6,938 nucleotides of DNA from Actinomycetota bacterium (GCA_947480465.1 CANKCT010000047.1:1-6938), one strand, 5' to 3'. Shown: positions 1 through 6,238, counted from the stretch's first letter. Notes: a model not told the origin generated them from the sequence alone. Program-made: numbers and translations.

Positions 1-287
1 GGTACAGCGAACTGGGCCAAGATAATGACGAAGATAAAGAGGTTATCTACTGAAAGTGAATACTCCACTAAATAAGCCGCGAAAAATTCTGTTCCATATG
101 TAGAGCCATAATGATTCCAAATATAGATCCCAAATCCAATGGAAATGCCAATATAGAAAACAGTCCAAGAGATTGCTTCCTTGAATTTCACATCATGCGG
201 TTTTCTGCTAGCAGTGAATAAATCAATCAGTATTAAGGCCGCGATTAATCCGACGGTTATTAACCAGATGGTTGTTGATACCTGCAC
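1..287 (-). CDS. TerC family integral membrane protein (N-terminal part, cut by window edge)
   Basis: The first 95 residues are visible, read right to left from a GTG at 287-285; the rest lies beyond position 1. Seen: three hydrophobic stretches, at about residues 6-24 (start VQVSTTIWLI), 41-58 and 79-95, with the charged ASRKPHDVKFKEA loop between the first two. The third begins with EYSLSVDNLFIF, whose Ser-Val-Asp-Asn core is the hallmark of the TerC family. Known: TerC proteins (Alx, MeeF/MeeY, tellurite-resistance TerC) are multi-pass inner-membrane proteins linked to manganese or other metal-ion export, with conserved acidic residues in the membrane. The GTG has a good ribosome site (GGGAG at 298-294, 6-base spacer) and matches the usual family N-terminus. 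An in-frame ATG at 320-318 would add 11 residues (MLYPWLSREIF) and has its own AGGGAG at 335-330 with a 9-base spacer, so the start is not certain. Substrate is inferred from family only. Confidence 0.85.
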   Translation of the reverse strand, partial: MQVSTTIWLITVGLIAALILIDLFTASRKPHDVKFKEAISWTVFYIGISIGFGIYIWNHYGSTYGTEFFAAYLVEYSLSVDNLFIFVIILAQFAV

Positions 288-465
288 AAAAATCTCCCTT
301 GATAGCCATGGATATAACATGGTCAAGGTCTCCCTAACCGAATGAACGGCCAGCGCCCCGGGGTTTTACACCGTATTGACGAGGTAGCTGTAGTGAGGTA
401 CTCCCCTTAAACGAGTCAAGCCTAAAGCGAGTGGAGTGATTCTGCAAGTCATTAGACTCCAATAC
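288..465. promoter_or_regulatory. Divergent intergenic region between TerC and MMPL exporter genes
   Basis: This 178-base stretch separates two genes pointing away from each other, so it should carry both promoters. Seen: a TTGACG on the plus strand at 376-381 and a TTGACT on the minus strand at 419-414, both resembling -35 boxes, but neither has a convincing -10 box at 16-18 bases. A TAGACT at 453-458 fits a -10 box for the exporter (separate entry). A perfect CCCCGGGG palindrome sits at 356-363, and GAGGTA occurs twice, at 381-386 and 395-400. No RNA gene or small coding region was recognised here. Confidence 0.4.
453..458 (+). promoter_or_regulatory. Candidate -10 box (TAGACT) for a leaderless MMPL transcript
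   Basis: TAGACT matches the TAnnnT pattern of an actinobacterial -10 element and ends 7 bases before the ATG at 466, which would put the transcription start on or next to the A of that codon. There is no ribosome-binding site in front of this ATG, which fits a leaderless mRNA. No clear -35 box lies 16-18 bases upstream, so this is inference from spacing. Confidence 0.35.
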
Positions 466-2613
466 ATGATGGCGCGATGGACGAAAACTGTTATCCAACA
501 TCGATTGGTAACCATCGGAATTTGGCTGGCAATTCTGCTTACAGGTTTATTGGCGAGCGCACACATTAGGGAGCATTTATCGGTTTCGCTAGAAACTCCG
601 GGAAGTCAGTCGGCTCAAGCGGATGCAATTCTTAACAAGGAATTTGGTGAAAATACTCAAGGTACGTTTACGGTTATTTACAAATATAAGGAATCTACCC
701 CAGCCGAGATTCAAAGTTACAAAGAGGCACTTATAAGTGCCGTTCAAACAATTGAGCCATCACATATTACGCAGCAGCGAGCATTCGGCGGTGTACTCAT
801 TGCAAGTATTGCCACTTCCCTTCCCCTTTTGGATGCTGCGGCTCTCACGGATACGCTCCGTAAGGCCATTCTCGCGCAAGGATTAAATGGTGCTCTAGTC
901 ACTGGACCGCCTGCCATCAATCGAGATGTATCACCTGTTCTTGCTCAAGATCTTCGTAACGGTCAAATCGGAGCAATCGCTATTGCGCTTTTTTTCTTAG
1001 TTTTAATTCTTGGAATATCACTAGCTGTTCTGCTTCCGATTCTCTTTGCTGCCGCATCAATTTCGCTTACCCTCATACTTGTATATTTCTTGGCACAAAA
1101 AACGCTCATGGTTTTGTATATCCCCAATATCGTAGAACTTATCGGTCTTGGAATAGCTATCGATTATTCACTTTTAATTATTCATCGCTTTAGACGTGAA
1201 ATTAAAGAAAAGCCCGAACTGTCTATTGATGAAGCAATATCAAACACCATGAACACTGCTGGGCAGACTGTACTTATCTCAGGGACAATCGTTTCTATTG
1301 CATTAACAACTCTGCTTCTAATACCTGTGCCTTTTGTGCGCTCACTTGGTGCTGCCGGATTAGTCGTGCCATTGACTGCGGTGCTGACTGCTTTGACGCT
1401 AGTCCCTGCAGTGCTGTCCTGCTTGGGGCGCAGAGTTGTCTCCACTTTTGGTTACTCAGGGCTTATGTCTGATGTCAGATTATTAAATGGGGCATGGGCG
1501 AAGGTTGCCCGTTTTGTAACTTCCAGACCTAAATCAGTCTTTATCGGATCTTGTCTTTCACTCTTAGTGATGGCTTCGTCAATCTTCGCCTTATCAGTGA
1601 CTCCAAGTTCATTGACAGCGATTCCGGCTAACTTGGAATCCTCACAAGCCCTAACCGCGATTGTCAGTCGTATTGGCCCAGGTGTAATCACGCCTCATGA
1701 AGTGGTCATTGATCTCGGGGCTGATGACCGGGCTAATCTGCCGGACATAGTGCAAGCGAGAAAGGATCTTTCGCTCCACTTGTCCAAGAATTCTGAAGTC
1801 TTCATCGCTGCAACTGATGGAAAAACACCCTTTGTTAACGAGTCTGGCCGGTTTATTCGTATTTTTGTTGTTGGCCGACACATCCTTGGAACCCCACAGA
1901 GCGATGCATTAGTCCGGCAGTTACGCGCTATAAATCTTGAACAATACGGATTTTCAGTTGATGCCAAAATCTACCTTGGTGGAGCTCCTGCTCAAGGTGT
2001 AGACCTCATTAAAAGAATTGCGCTGACTTTCCCATGGGTAATTCTCTTGGCTCTTTTATTGACTTATGTTTTGCTAGCACGAACTTTTCGTTCGCTTATT
2101 CTTCCACTCAAAGCGATTGCCCTGGATTTAATCTCAATCGCCGTTGCATGTAGTTCCCTTGTTGCTGTATTCAAGCATGGGTTTGGATCTTCACTATTAC
2201 AAACCTATCGAATTGATCAAATAGAAGTTTGGGTGCTTGTTTTTCTATTTGCAATTCTTTTTGGTCTATCAATGGATTATGAAATTTTCTTAGTTTCTAG
2301 AATGCGAGAAGCAATTGATCGTGGTGCCACAAATACGAATGCCATTATTGAGGGAATGGCACACACGGGCGGCGTTGTCAGTGCTGCGGCAATAATCTTT
2401 GTTTCGGCAATTAGTGGATTTGTTATGGGCCACTTTGCTGGATTGCAGCAACTAGGCGTGGGTTTAGGCATTGGTGTGCTTGTAGATGCCACGATAATTC
2501 GTGGATTGTTATTACCAAGTGCCATGGTTTTGCTGGGACGCTGGAACTGGTGGCTACCAGAGACTGCCGCAAAATATCTTAAAGTTAAAGCCTCACCTCT
2601 TGATGTGAGGTGA
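466..2613 (+). CDS. MMPL family (RND superfamily) transporter
   Basis: This encodes a 715-aa membrane exporter, a complete MMPL-type length. Seen (numbered from the ATG at 466): membrane helix 1 at about 15-32; an extracytoplasmic domain with the typical TPGSQSAQADAIL segment at 44-56; a block of helices at about 168-320; a large second extracytoplasmic domain at about 380-515; and a second helix block at about 520-690. The paired proton-relay motifs are both present: Asp233-Tyr234 in GIAIDYSLLIIHRFRRE and Asp604-Tyr605 in FGLSMDYEIFLVSRMRE. Known: these correspond to the Asp-Tyr pairs of mycobacterial MmpL3, so proton-driven export of a lipid or other hydrophobic compound is likely; the substrate cannot be read from sequence. 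A GTG at 436 would add ten residues (MILQVIRLQY), but its only GGAG abuts it without usable spacing, and MMARW is a usual MMPL N-terminus. The last ten codons lie in a hairpin (separate entry). No partner TetR regulator is visible. Confidence 0.93.
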   Translation: MMARWTKTVIQHRLVTIGIWLAILLTGLLASAHIREHLSVSLETPGSQSAQADAILNKEFGENTQGTFTVIYKYKESTPAEIQSYKEALISAVQTIEPSHITQQRAFGGVLIASIATSLPLLDAAALTDTLRKAILAQGLNGALVTGPPAINRDVSPVLAQDLRNGQIGAIAIALFFLVLILGISLAVLLPILFAAASISLTLILVYFLAQKTLMVLYIPNIVELIGLGIAIDYSLLIIHRFRREIKEKPELSIDEAISNTMNTAGQTVLISGTIVSIALTTLLLIPVPFVRSLGAAGLVVPLTAVLTALTLVPAVLSCLGRRVVSTFGYSGLMSDVRLLNGAWAKVARFVTSRPKSVFIGSCLSLLVMASSIFALSVTPSSLTAIPANLESSQALTAIVSRIGPGVITPHEVVIDLGADDRANLPDIVQARKDLSLHLSKNSEVFIAATDGKTPFVNESGRFIRIFVVGRHILGTPQSDALVRQLRAINLEQYGFSVDAKIYLGGAPAQGVDLIKRIALTFPWVILLALLLTYVLLARTFRSLILPLKAIALDLISIAVACSSLVAVFKHGFGSSLLQTYRIDQIEVWVLVFLFAILFGLSMDYEIFLVSRMREAIDRGATNTNAIIEGMAHTGGVVSAAAIIFVSAISGFVMGHFAGLQQLGVGLGIGVLVDATIIRGLLLPSAMVLLGRWNWWLPETAAKYLKVKASPLDVR

Positions 2614-2624
2614 GGCTTTAACTT
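2582..2624. terminator. Long perfect hairpin, likely bidirectional terminator overlapping the MMPL gene end
   Basis: An 18-base arm at 2582-2599 is exactly complementary to 2607-2624, with a 7-base loop (TTGATGT). The hairpin lies between convergent genes: the exporter stop codon TGA (2611-2613) is inside the right arm, and the minus-strand gene ends at 2642, 17 bases away. Read on the minus strand it is followed by TTTAAGATATTTT, a good U-rich tract. On the plus strand the tail ACTTACTTTC is less U-rich. It therefore looks strongest as the terminator of the three-gene minus-strand operon, while probably also stopping the exporter transcript. Confidence 0.85.
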
Positions 2625-2641
2625 ACTTTCTAGTTAATTCA

Positions 2642-4324
2642 CTACTTAGTAACCGTGATTGCAAAATGAATCGAAGGAACTGTGTAGCCAAGTGCTAAGC
2701 CAGCAAAGTCACGGTCGGCCGACAGAATCGGCACCATTCCATATGGAGTATTAGCAAATGATGGCTGTTGTGTGTAAAGGATTGGATGTAAATCAATAAT
2801 ATGGGTACCTGGTTCACCAGTTGCCGTAATGTGAATCACCATGTATCCATTTGAATTAAATCCGCAACCGTAGCCCACGTAGCTATTGTCATAGGTGACA
2901 GCCATCGTGTTATCTAGTTGAGTCCAACCAACACCCTTGATGCTGATTGTTATCTCTTCGCCTGCTTTGAAAGTAGTTGAAGGAGCTCCAGCGCCACCTT
3001 TAGCAAATGCTTCTACTGAACCTGAGTTATCGGCTTTGGCAATACCCATTCCGATAACTTTGCCGGCCTTGTCATAGAAAGGCATGATGCTGTGTTTAAC
3101 ATAAAATGGAACTTGTGCCTCGATCACATCGCCCTGCTTTAGTTGGATAACATGCCATCCACCTAAATTATCTGGGATTGTAATATCGCTGCTTATTGTA
3201 CTTCCAGTAACATTCACCGTTCCAAGTGGGATTGAGTTATAAACCCAGCAAGTACCTGTGCAGTTCACACGGTTGCCTACAACAGAGGCCCACACTAGTT
3301 GGTGTGTTCCAGTTGAAGTAAGTCCCGTAGCACTGAAAGTAGTTTTTGTGAGAATTGGACCGCTTGTCTTTGAAAGTTTCGCAACTGCCTTTGTGTTTGG
3401 ATTTAAACCAACACTTGACAGTGTTGTACGAAGTTCAAGAGTTGGTTCTACAGATGCAGGCCACGTGATATACGGCTTTCCAATTCCCTTATCAGCTGTC
3501 ACCTTGAACATTGCGCGACCGCCATTTGCATATGGGACTGGTGATTGCAAGATATTTAAATATGCAAATGTGATCGCATCTTTAACATCAATGACATGGT
3601 TTCCGATTGTTCCAGCCGCTCTAATAACGACCTTACCTGTGCCCCGAGTCCAGAGTGCTTGTACTTCACCGGCATATGAGCTATCCCAGTGCACTGCAGC
3701 CCCTGCGGTATAAAGACTTGCTCCCATACCTGTGTATGTGATCGTAATTTTCGTACCAATTGGGCCACTTGTTGGTGAAATCTTTAACTCACGTGTGGTT
3801 TGAAAACCACCGTGTGCGATTGCCACGCCGTTTTGAACGGCATAGATGTCGTGTACTCCACCGAAATCTGATGGAACCTTAGTCTTGTAGACAAAAGCGC
3901 CAGTTGCATCGGTGGTAACTGATGCGATGTTGACGTTGTACTTGGTGTATTTAGTTCCAAGATAGTTAACGCTATTTGGCTGGATATCTGCTACCCATGT
4001 GCCATCTAACGTTGTCCATGTCAAAGGTACCGTTGTATTTGCTGGTAGACCTTTTCCGGAAATTGTTATCGGTGTGCCAATGACTCCTTGACTTGGAACA
4101 ACATCTAAGTTGAGCATCGTCGAAGGAGCATTGAAGGCCTCTGATTTAACGCCAGTAAAAGGAAGTGCGGGAATATCAGGAAGTCCAGAAGGTGCCACCA
4201 AATTTATTGGTGTTACTGGGTTGGTATCAGCGGCACGAGCTGGAGTAGCGACAGCGGCCGTCAATAAAACTACCGATACGAGTGCAACAGATTGAAAAAT
4301 AAGTCTTTGCTTTATTGGTTTCAT
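2642..4324 (-). CDS. Secreted protein with duplicated IPT/TIG-like (Ig-fold) modules
   Basis: A 560-aa exported protein of unknown function. Seen: a Sec-type signal peptide (MKPIKQR, hydrophobic core about 10-26, cleavage likely after TPARA at residue 31). The mature part is rich in Gly, Thr, Val and aromatic residues and looks all-beta. Four Ig-like units begin at about 77 (PSQGVIGTPITISGKGLP), 183 (SPTSGPIGTKITITYTG), 318 (SKTSGPILTKTTFSATGL) and 450 (TTFKAGEEITISIKGVGW). The SGPIGT...ITITYTG pattern is typical of IPT/TIG domains. Units 3-4 repeat units 1-2, so it is a duplicated two-domain block (see findings). Only three cysteines are seen: Cys355, Cys359 and Cys487. There is no LPXTG signal and no C-terminal membrane helix. 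The ATG has a GGAG at 4334-4331 with a 6-base spacer. It lies 27 bases after the upstream gene's stop and is the last gene before the terminator hairpin. IPT/TIG folds serve adhesion, binding or structural roles; which applies here is not visible. Confidence 0.88.
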   Translation of the reverse strand: MKPIKQRLIFQSVALVSVVLLTAAVATPARAADTNPVTPINLVAPSGLPDIPALPFTGVKSEAFNAPSTMLNLDVVPSQGVIGTPITISGKGLPANTTVPLTWTTLDGTWVADIQPNSVNYLGTKYTKYNVNIASVTTDATGAFVYKTKVPSDFGGVHDIYAVQNGVAIAHGGFQTTRELKISPTSGPIGTKITITYTGMGASLYTAGAAVHWDSSYAGEVQALWTRGTGKVVIRAAGTIGNHVIDVKDAITFAYLNILQSPVPYANGGRAMFKVTADKGIGKPYITWPASVEPTLELRTTLSSVGLNPNTKAVAKLSKTSGPILTKTTFSATGLTSTGTHQLVWASVVGNRVNCTGTCWVYNSIPLGTVNVTGSTISSDITIPDNLGGWHVIQLKQGDVIEAQVPFYVKHSIMPFYDKAGKVIGMGIAKADNSGSVEAFAKGGAGAPSTTFKAGEEITISIKGVGWTQLDNTMAVTYDNSYVGYGCGFNSNGYMVIHITATGEPGTHIIDLHPILYTQQPSFANTPYGMVPILSADRDFAGLALGYTVPSIHFAITVTK

Positions 4325-4351
4325 TCTTTTCTCCGGCTCTCCGTTATTTAC

Positions 4352-5314
4352 TTATGGTTTTGGTGCTGTTGGAAGTGCAAAAAGCGTCAATAGTGAAGCA
4401 GCAGTCCAGTTTGGGACATAAGTGGCTGTTGCACCTTTGAGTGCAGGTGATACTTGAACTGTGCGGTAGTAACTCACACGCTCATAAACTGTGCGACCAT
4501 CATCGCCAATCACGCGCTTTCCATCAACTTTTTTAGGAACAAGTTTGGTAGAGAGAACCTTCATAGAAGTTTGGTCTTTAGCAATCATTGTTACTTTGTA
4601 GTTAATAACTCCGAGTGTGTTGTAGAGAGGTGCAGCACCAGTTCTCAAGACTGCAGTCCAAAAAGCGATTCCACTGTGATTTCCGTAAGAAAGTGGAAGT
4701 GGATCTTTTACTCCAGAGATTTCAATGTAAGCCTTGGCGGTATTGTTTGAGTCCATAACTGCTCCACCTTGATCGGCGTTGTTGGCATACACACGGAAAA
4801 CAATTCCCTGGCCCACTAGATACTCGTTGGTAATTGCGCAGCTGACACCAAAACGTGGAGCAAGAGCTCCAGAAGTACCGCTAGCCAAGACAGTATCGAC
4901 ATAGATGTGAATTGGAGATACAACTCCTTGGCTTGGTACGCCGACTTTGACGTTAAGAGCTGCAGATGTGATCGTTGCGAAAGCTGTGGCATCTGTAGGT
5001 GTTAAATCACCAGTGAGAGCAGTTGCTCCTGCAACGGAAGGTACCCAAGAGCATTTTGCTACAAATGGTGTAGCAGTCGTTGTGGCTACAGATTCGCAAC
5101 CTGTGATTGCTACTCCATTGGCAAAAAACTTCACTGCTCCAGCATTGTTTGCTGTGGCAGTGATTACGATTGGTGCTAGGCCAAAGACTCCGTTACCACC
5201 AGTTAGAACTAGCGTGGAAGGTGCTTGTGCGGCATAAGCCGGTGTTCCGCCAATTAGTACGCTTCCAATTAAAGCAGCTACTCCAATAGCTGCCAGTGGT
5301 GATTTCATTTTCAT
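4352..5314 (-). CDS. Secreted protein with N-terminal Ig-like domain and unrecognised C-terminal domain
   Basis: A 320-aa exported protein of unknown function. Seen: a signal peptide (MKMKSPLAAI onward, hydrophobic to about 24, cleavage likely after TPAYA at residue 28). Residues about 31-125 look like a bacterial Ig-like repeat: GAVKFFANGVAITGC, then an AKCSW segment, with Cys73 and Cys88 placed for a disulfide. From VPSQGVVSPIHIYVDTVLA (about 126) to 295 is a second beta-rich region with motifs GVSCAITNEYLVGQGIVFRV, LSYGNHSGIAFWTAV and YNTLGVINYKVTMIAKD, which I do not recognise. VPSQGV also occurs in the neighbouring 560-aa protein at 76-81. There is no sorting signal. An in-frame GTG at 5320-5318 overlaps the ribosome site GGAG (5323-5320), so the ATG at 5314-5312 (5-base spacer) is preferred; the ATG at 5308-5306 (11-base spacer) is possible. 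Gaps are 39 bases to the upstream gene and 27 to the downstream gene, indicating an operon. Confidence 0.86.
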   Translation of the reverse strand: MKMKSPLAAIGVAALIGSVLIGGTPAYAAQAPSTLVLTGGNGVFGLAPIVITATANNAGAVKFFANGVAITGCESVATTTATPFVAKCSWVPSVAGATALTGDLTPTDATAFATITSAALNVKVGVPSQGVVSPIHIYVDTVLASGTSGALAPRFGVSCAITNEYLVGQGIVFRVYANNADQGGAVMDSNNTAKAYIEISGVKDPLPLSYGNHSGIAFWTAVLRTGAAPLYNTLGVINYKVTMIAKDQTSMKVLSTKLVPKKVDGKRVIGDDGRTVYERVSYYRTVQVSPALKGATATYVPNWTAASLLTLFALPTAPKP

Positions 5315-5319
5315 TTTCA

Positions 5320-5323
5320 CTCC
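5320..5323 (-). promoter_or_regulatory. Ribosome-binding site GGAG that decides the start of the 320-aa secreted protein
   Basis: On the minus strand the sequence reads GAAGGAGTGAAAATGAAAATG. The GGAG shares its last G with the in-frame GTG at 5320-5318, so that GTG cannot use it. The first ATG (5314) follows after 5 bases and the second (5308) after 11, which favours the first. Confidence 0.7.
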
Positions 5324-5353
5324 TTCTTACAATTGTTGTTTATGATGGAAAGA

Positions 5354-6028
5354 CTATTTAGTATTGATATTTCCTGAAATTGTGAACTTAAAAGCATCAC
5401 TCTCTTTCTTACCCGCAGTACTTGTTTGGATATCAAAAGATCCAGCAGTGACTTTAAGTGTTCCTGTAGCTCCGGCATACTTTCCTGTACCGCTATTGAT
5501 AATTGCATTACCAGTAAACGTGATCTTTGTTGGCGCTTCTGCATCTTCGGCACATGCTCGTGTGCTTGCAGAATCGAAAGTTACTTTGAGTGAGTTGCCA
5601 CCACCACTAATCACTCCAGTACCGTTGAAAACATCACACTGGTTACCAGGTGCTGCGGAGCCACTTCCACTTAAATCAGTAAGGCCGAGTGCATTTGTCT
5701 TATCTTTTCCATCGACTGAAGTGGCTTGTACAAAACCATCGCCCCATAGAAGGCCAATTTGTCCAGTATAAGTTGCAGAGAATGCAACGGTCGATCCCGT
5801 GGCCTTTGAGGTGGCTGTCGGAGTTGCCTTAACAACAGGCTTCTTGGTTGTGTAACCTTTGGGGCACTTTGGTGTGGCTGCAGTAACTTTTTTAACTACC
5901 GTACCTTTGTAACATGTGATGGTCTTTTTAGCTGCTGCTTCAGCACTTGTAACGCTAGCGGAGGTCATTATTAGCACTGTTAAAACTGCAAAAGCTTTGA
6001 TATAAAATGCTTTCTCTGAGGTTTTCAT
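5354..6028 (-). CDS. Secreted beta-rich protein with CYKG...PKCPKGYT tail
   Basis: A 224-aa exported protein of unknown function and probably the first gene of the operon. Seen: a signal peptide (MKTSEKAFYIKAFAVLTVLI, cleavage near SAEAA at about residue 31-33). It is followed by a Lys-rich tail with two cysteines, TITCYKGTVVKKV and PKCPKGYTTKK (Cys39 and Cys55), then a Lys/Thr/Pro/Ala linker at about 62-78. Residues about 80-224 form a compact Gly/Thr/Ser-rich domain with VAFSATYTGQIG, NQCDVFNGTGVISGGG, INSGTGKYAGATGTLKVTAG and a closing FKFTISGNI. The GTGKYAGATGTL segment resembles that seen in small secreted beta-barrel domains; Cys131 and Cys159 could pair. The ATG at 6028-6026 has AAGGAG at 6044-6039. 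The reading frame stays open to an ATG at 6094, but those 22 extra residues are polar, lack a ribosome site and would put charged sequence before the signal peptide. The gene lies 39 bases before the next one with no terminator between. Confidence 0.85.
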   Translation of the reverse strand: MKTSEKAFYIKAFAVLTVLIMTSASVTSAEAAAKKTITCYKGTVVKKVTAATPKCPKGYTTKKPVVKATPTATSKATGSTVAFSATYTGQIGLLWGDGFVQATSVDGKDKTNALGLTDLSGSGSAAPGNQCDVFNGTGVISGGGNSLKVTFDSASTRACAEDAEAPTKITFTGNAIINSGTGKYAGATGTLKVTAGSFDIQTSTAGKKESDAFKFTISGNINTK

Positions 6029-6065
6029 TTTCTCAACTCTCCTTGAAGTAAGATTCTTATTTACA

Positions 6066-6079
6066 TGCAAATCTTTGCA
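6066..6079. repeat. Perfect inverted repeat TGCAAA-TC-TTTGCA upstream of the secreted operon
   Basis: Six-base arms are separated by two bases, 38 bases upstream of the first secreted gene's ATG. This is near where its promoter should be, so a regulator site or chance AT-rich dyad are both possible. I do not recognise it as a named operator. Confidence 0.3.
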
Positions 6080-6109
6080 CTGGAGATTTTTCAATCACTG
6101 CCTTTCCTG

Positions 6110-6121
6110 AGGGGTACCCCT
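6110..6121. repeat. Perfect 12-base palindrome AGGGGTACCCCT
   Basis: A GC-rich self-complementary site midway in the divergent region. It could be a binding site for a dimeric regulator of either gene. It lacks a T-tract, so it is not a terminator. No named operator is recognised. Confidence 0.35.
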
Positions 6122-6210
6122 ATCCCAACTATTAACTCAATCACTTTGGCCTCGCGCGATATCCCGTGGGTCACATAGTTCTCAATCGCCATTATTTTCA
6201 GGCTTAAAAT

Positions 6211-6222
6211 AGTGCTAGCACT
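6211..6222. promoter_or_regulatory. Perfect 12-base palindrome AGTGCTAGCACT upstream of tldD
   Basis: The dyad centre is about 34 bases before the proposed tldD start, which covers or touches the -35 region, a typical repressor or activator position. The half-site TAGCACT resembles half of the heat-shock CIRCE element (TTAGCACTC), but here the halves are fused, without the usual 9-base gap, so HrcA control is not supported as it stands. Confidence 0.4.
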
Positions 6223-6238
6223 TAGTTTGAATTTGACG

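Noticed and set aside
356..363. CCCCGGGG palindrome as a terminator or operator
   Set aside because: Only eight bases, no loop, and located between divergent genes where no terminator is expected.
436..465. GTG start at 436 for the exporter
   Set aside because: Its GGAG lies directly against the GTG with no usable spacing, and the ATG at 466 gives the usual MMPL N-terminus.
366..566. Open frame on the minus strand, 66 aa
   Set aside because: It spans the intergenic region and runs antisense into the exporter gene, has no ribosome site and no recognisable protein features.
1182..2525. Several minus-strand open frames of 76-90 aa inside the exporter gene
   Set aside because: They lie antisense to a clearly real membrane-protein gene and have the composition expected of its complement, without starts or motifs of their own.
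3258..3713. Plus-strand 151-aa open frame inside the 560-aa secreted gene
   Set aside because: It is antisense to a gene with signal peptide, repeats and ribosome site; its translation shows no domain pattern.
4454..4750. Plus-strand 98-aa open frame inside the 320-aa secreted gene
   Set aside because: Antisense shadow without ribosome site or motif; the minus-strand frame has a signal peptide and clear Ig-like features.
5364..5771. Plus-strand 135-aa open frame inside the 224-aa secreted gene
   Set aside because: Antisense shadow. Its hydrophobic, Pro/Val-rich composition mirrors the Gly/Thr/Asn-rich codons of the real gene.
6029..6094. Upstream ATG start at 6094 adding 22 residues to the 224-aa secreted protein
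   Set aside because: The extra residues are polar and would bury the signal peptide, while the ATG at 6028 has an AAGGAG site.
6211..6222. AGTGCTAGCACT as a true CIRCE/HrcA heat-shock element
   Set aside because: The half-sites resemble CIRCE arms, but the 9-base spacer that defines CIRCE is absent.
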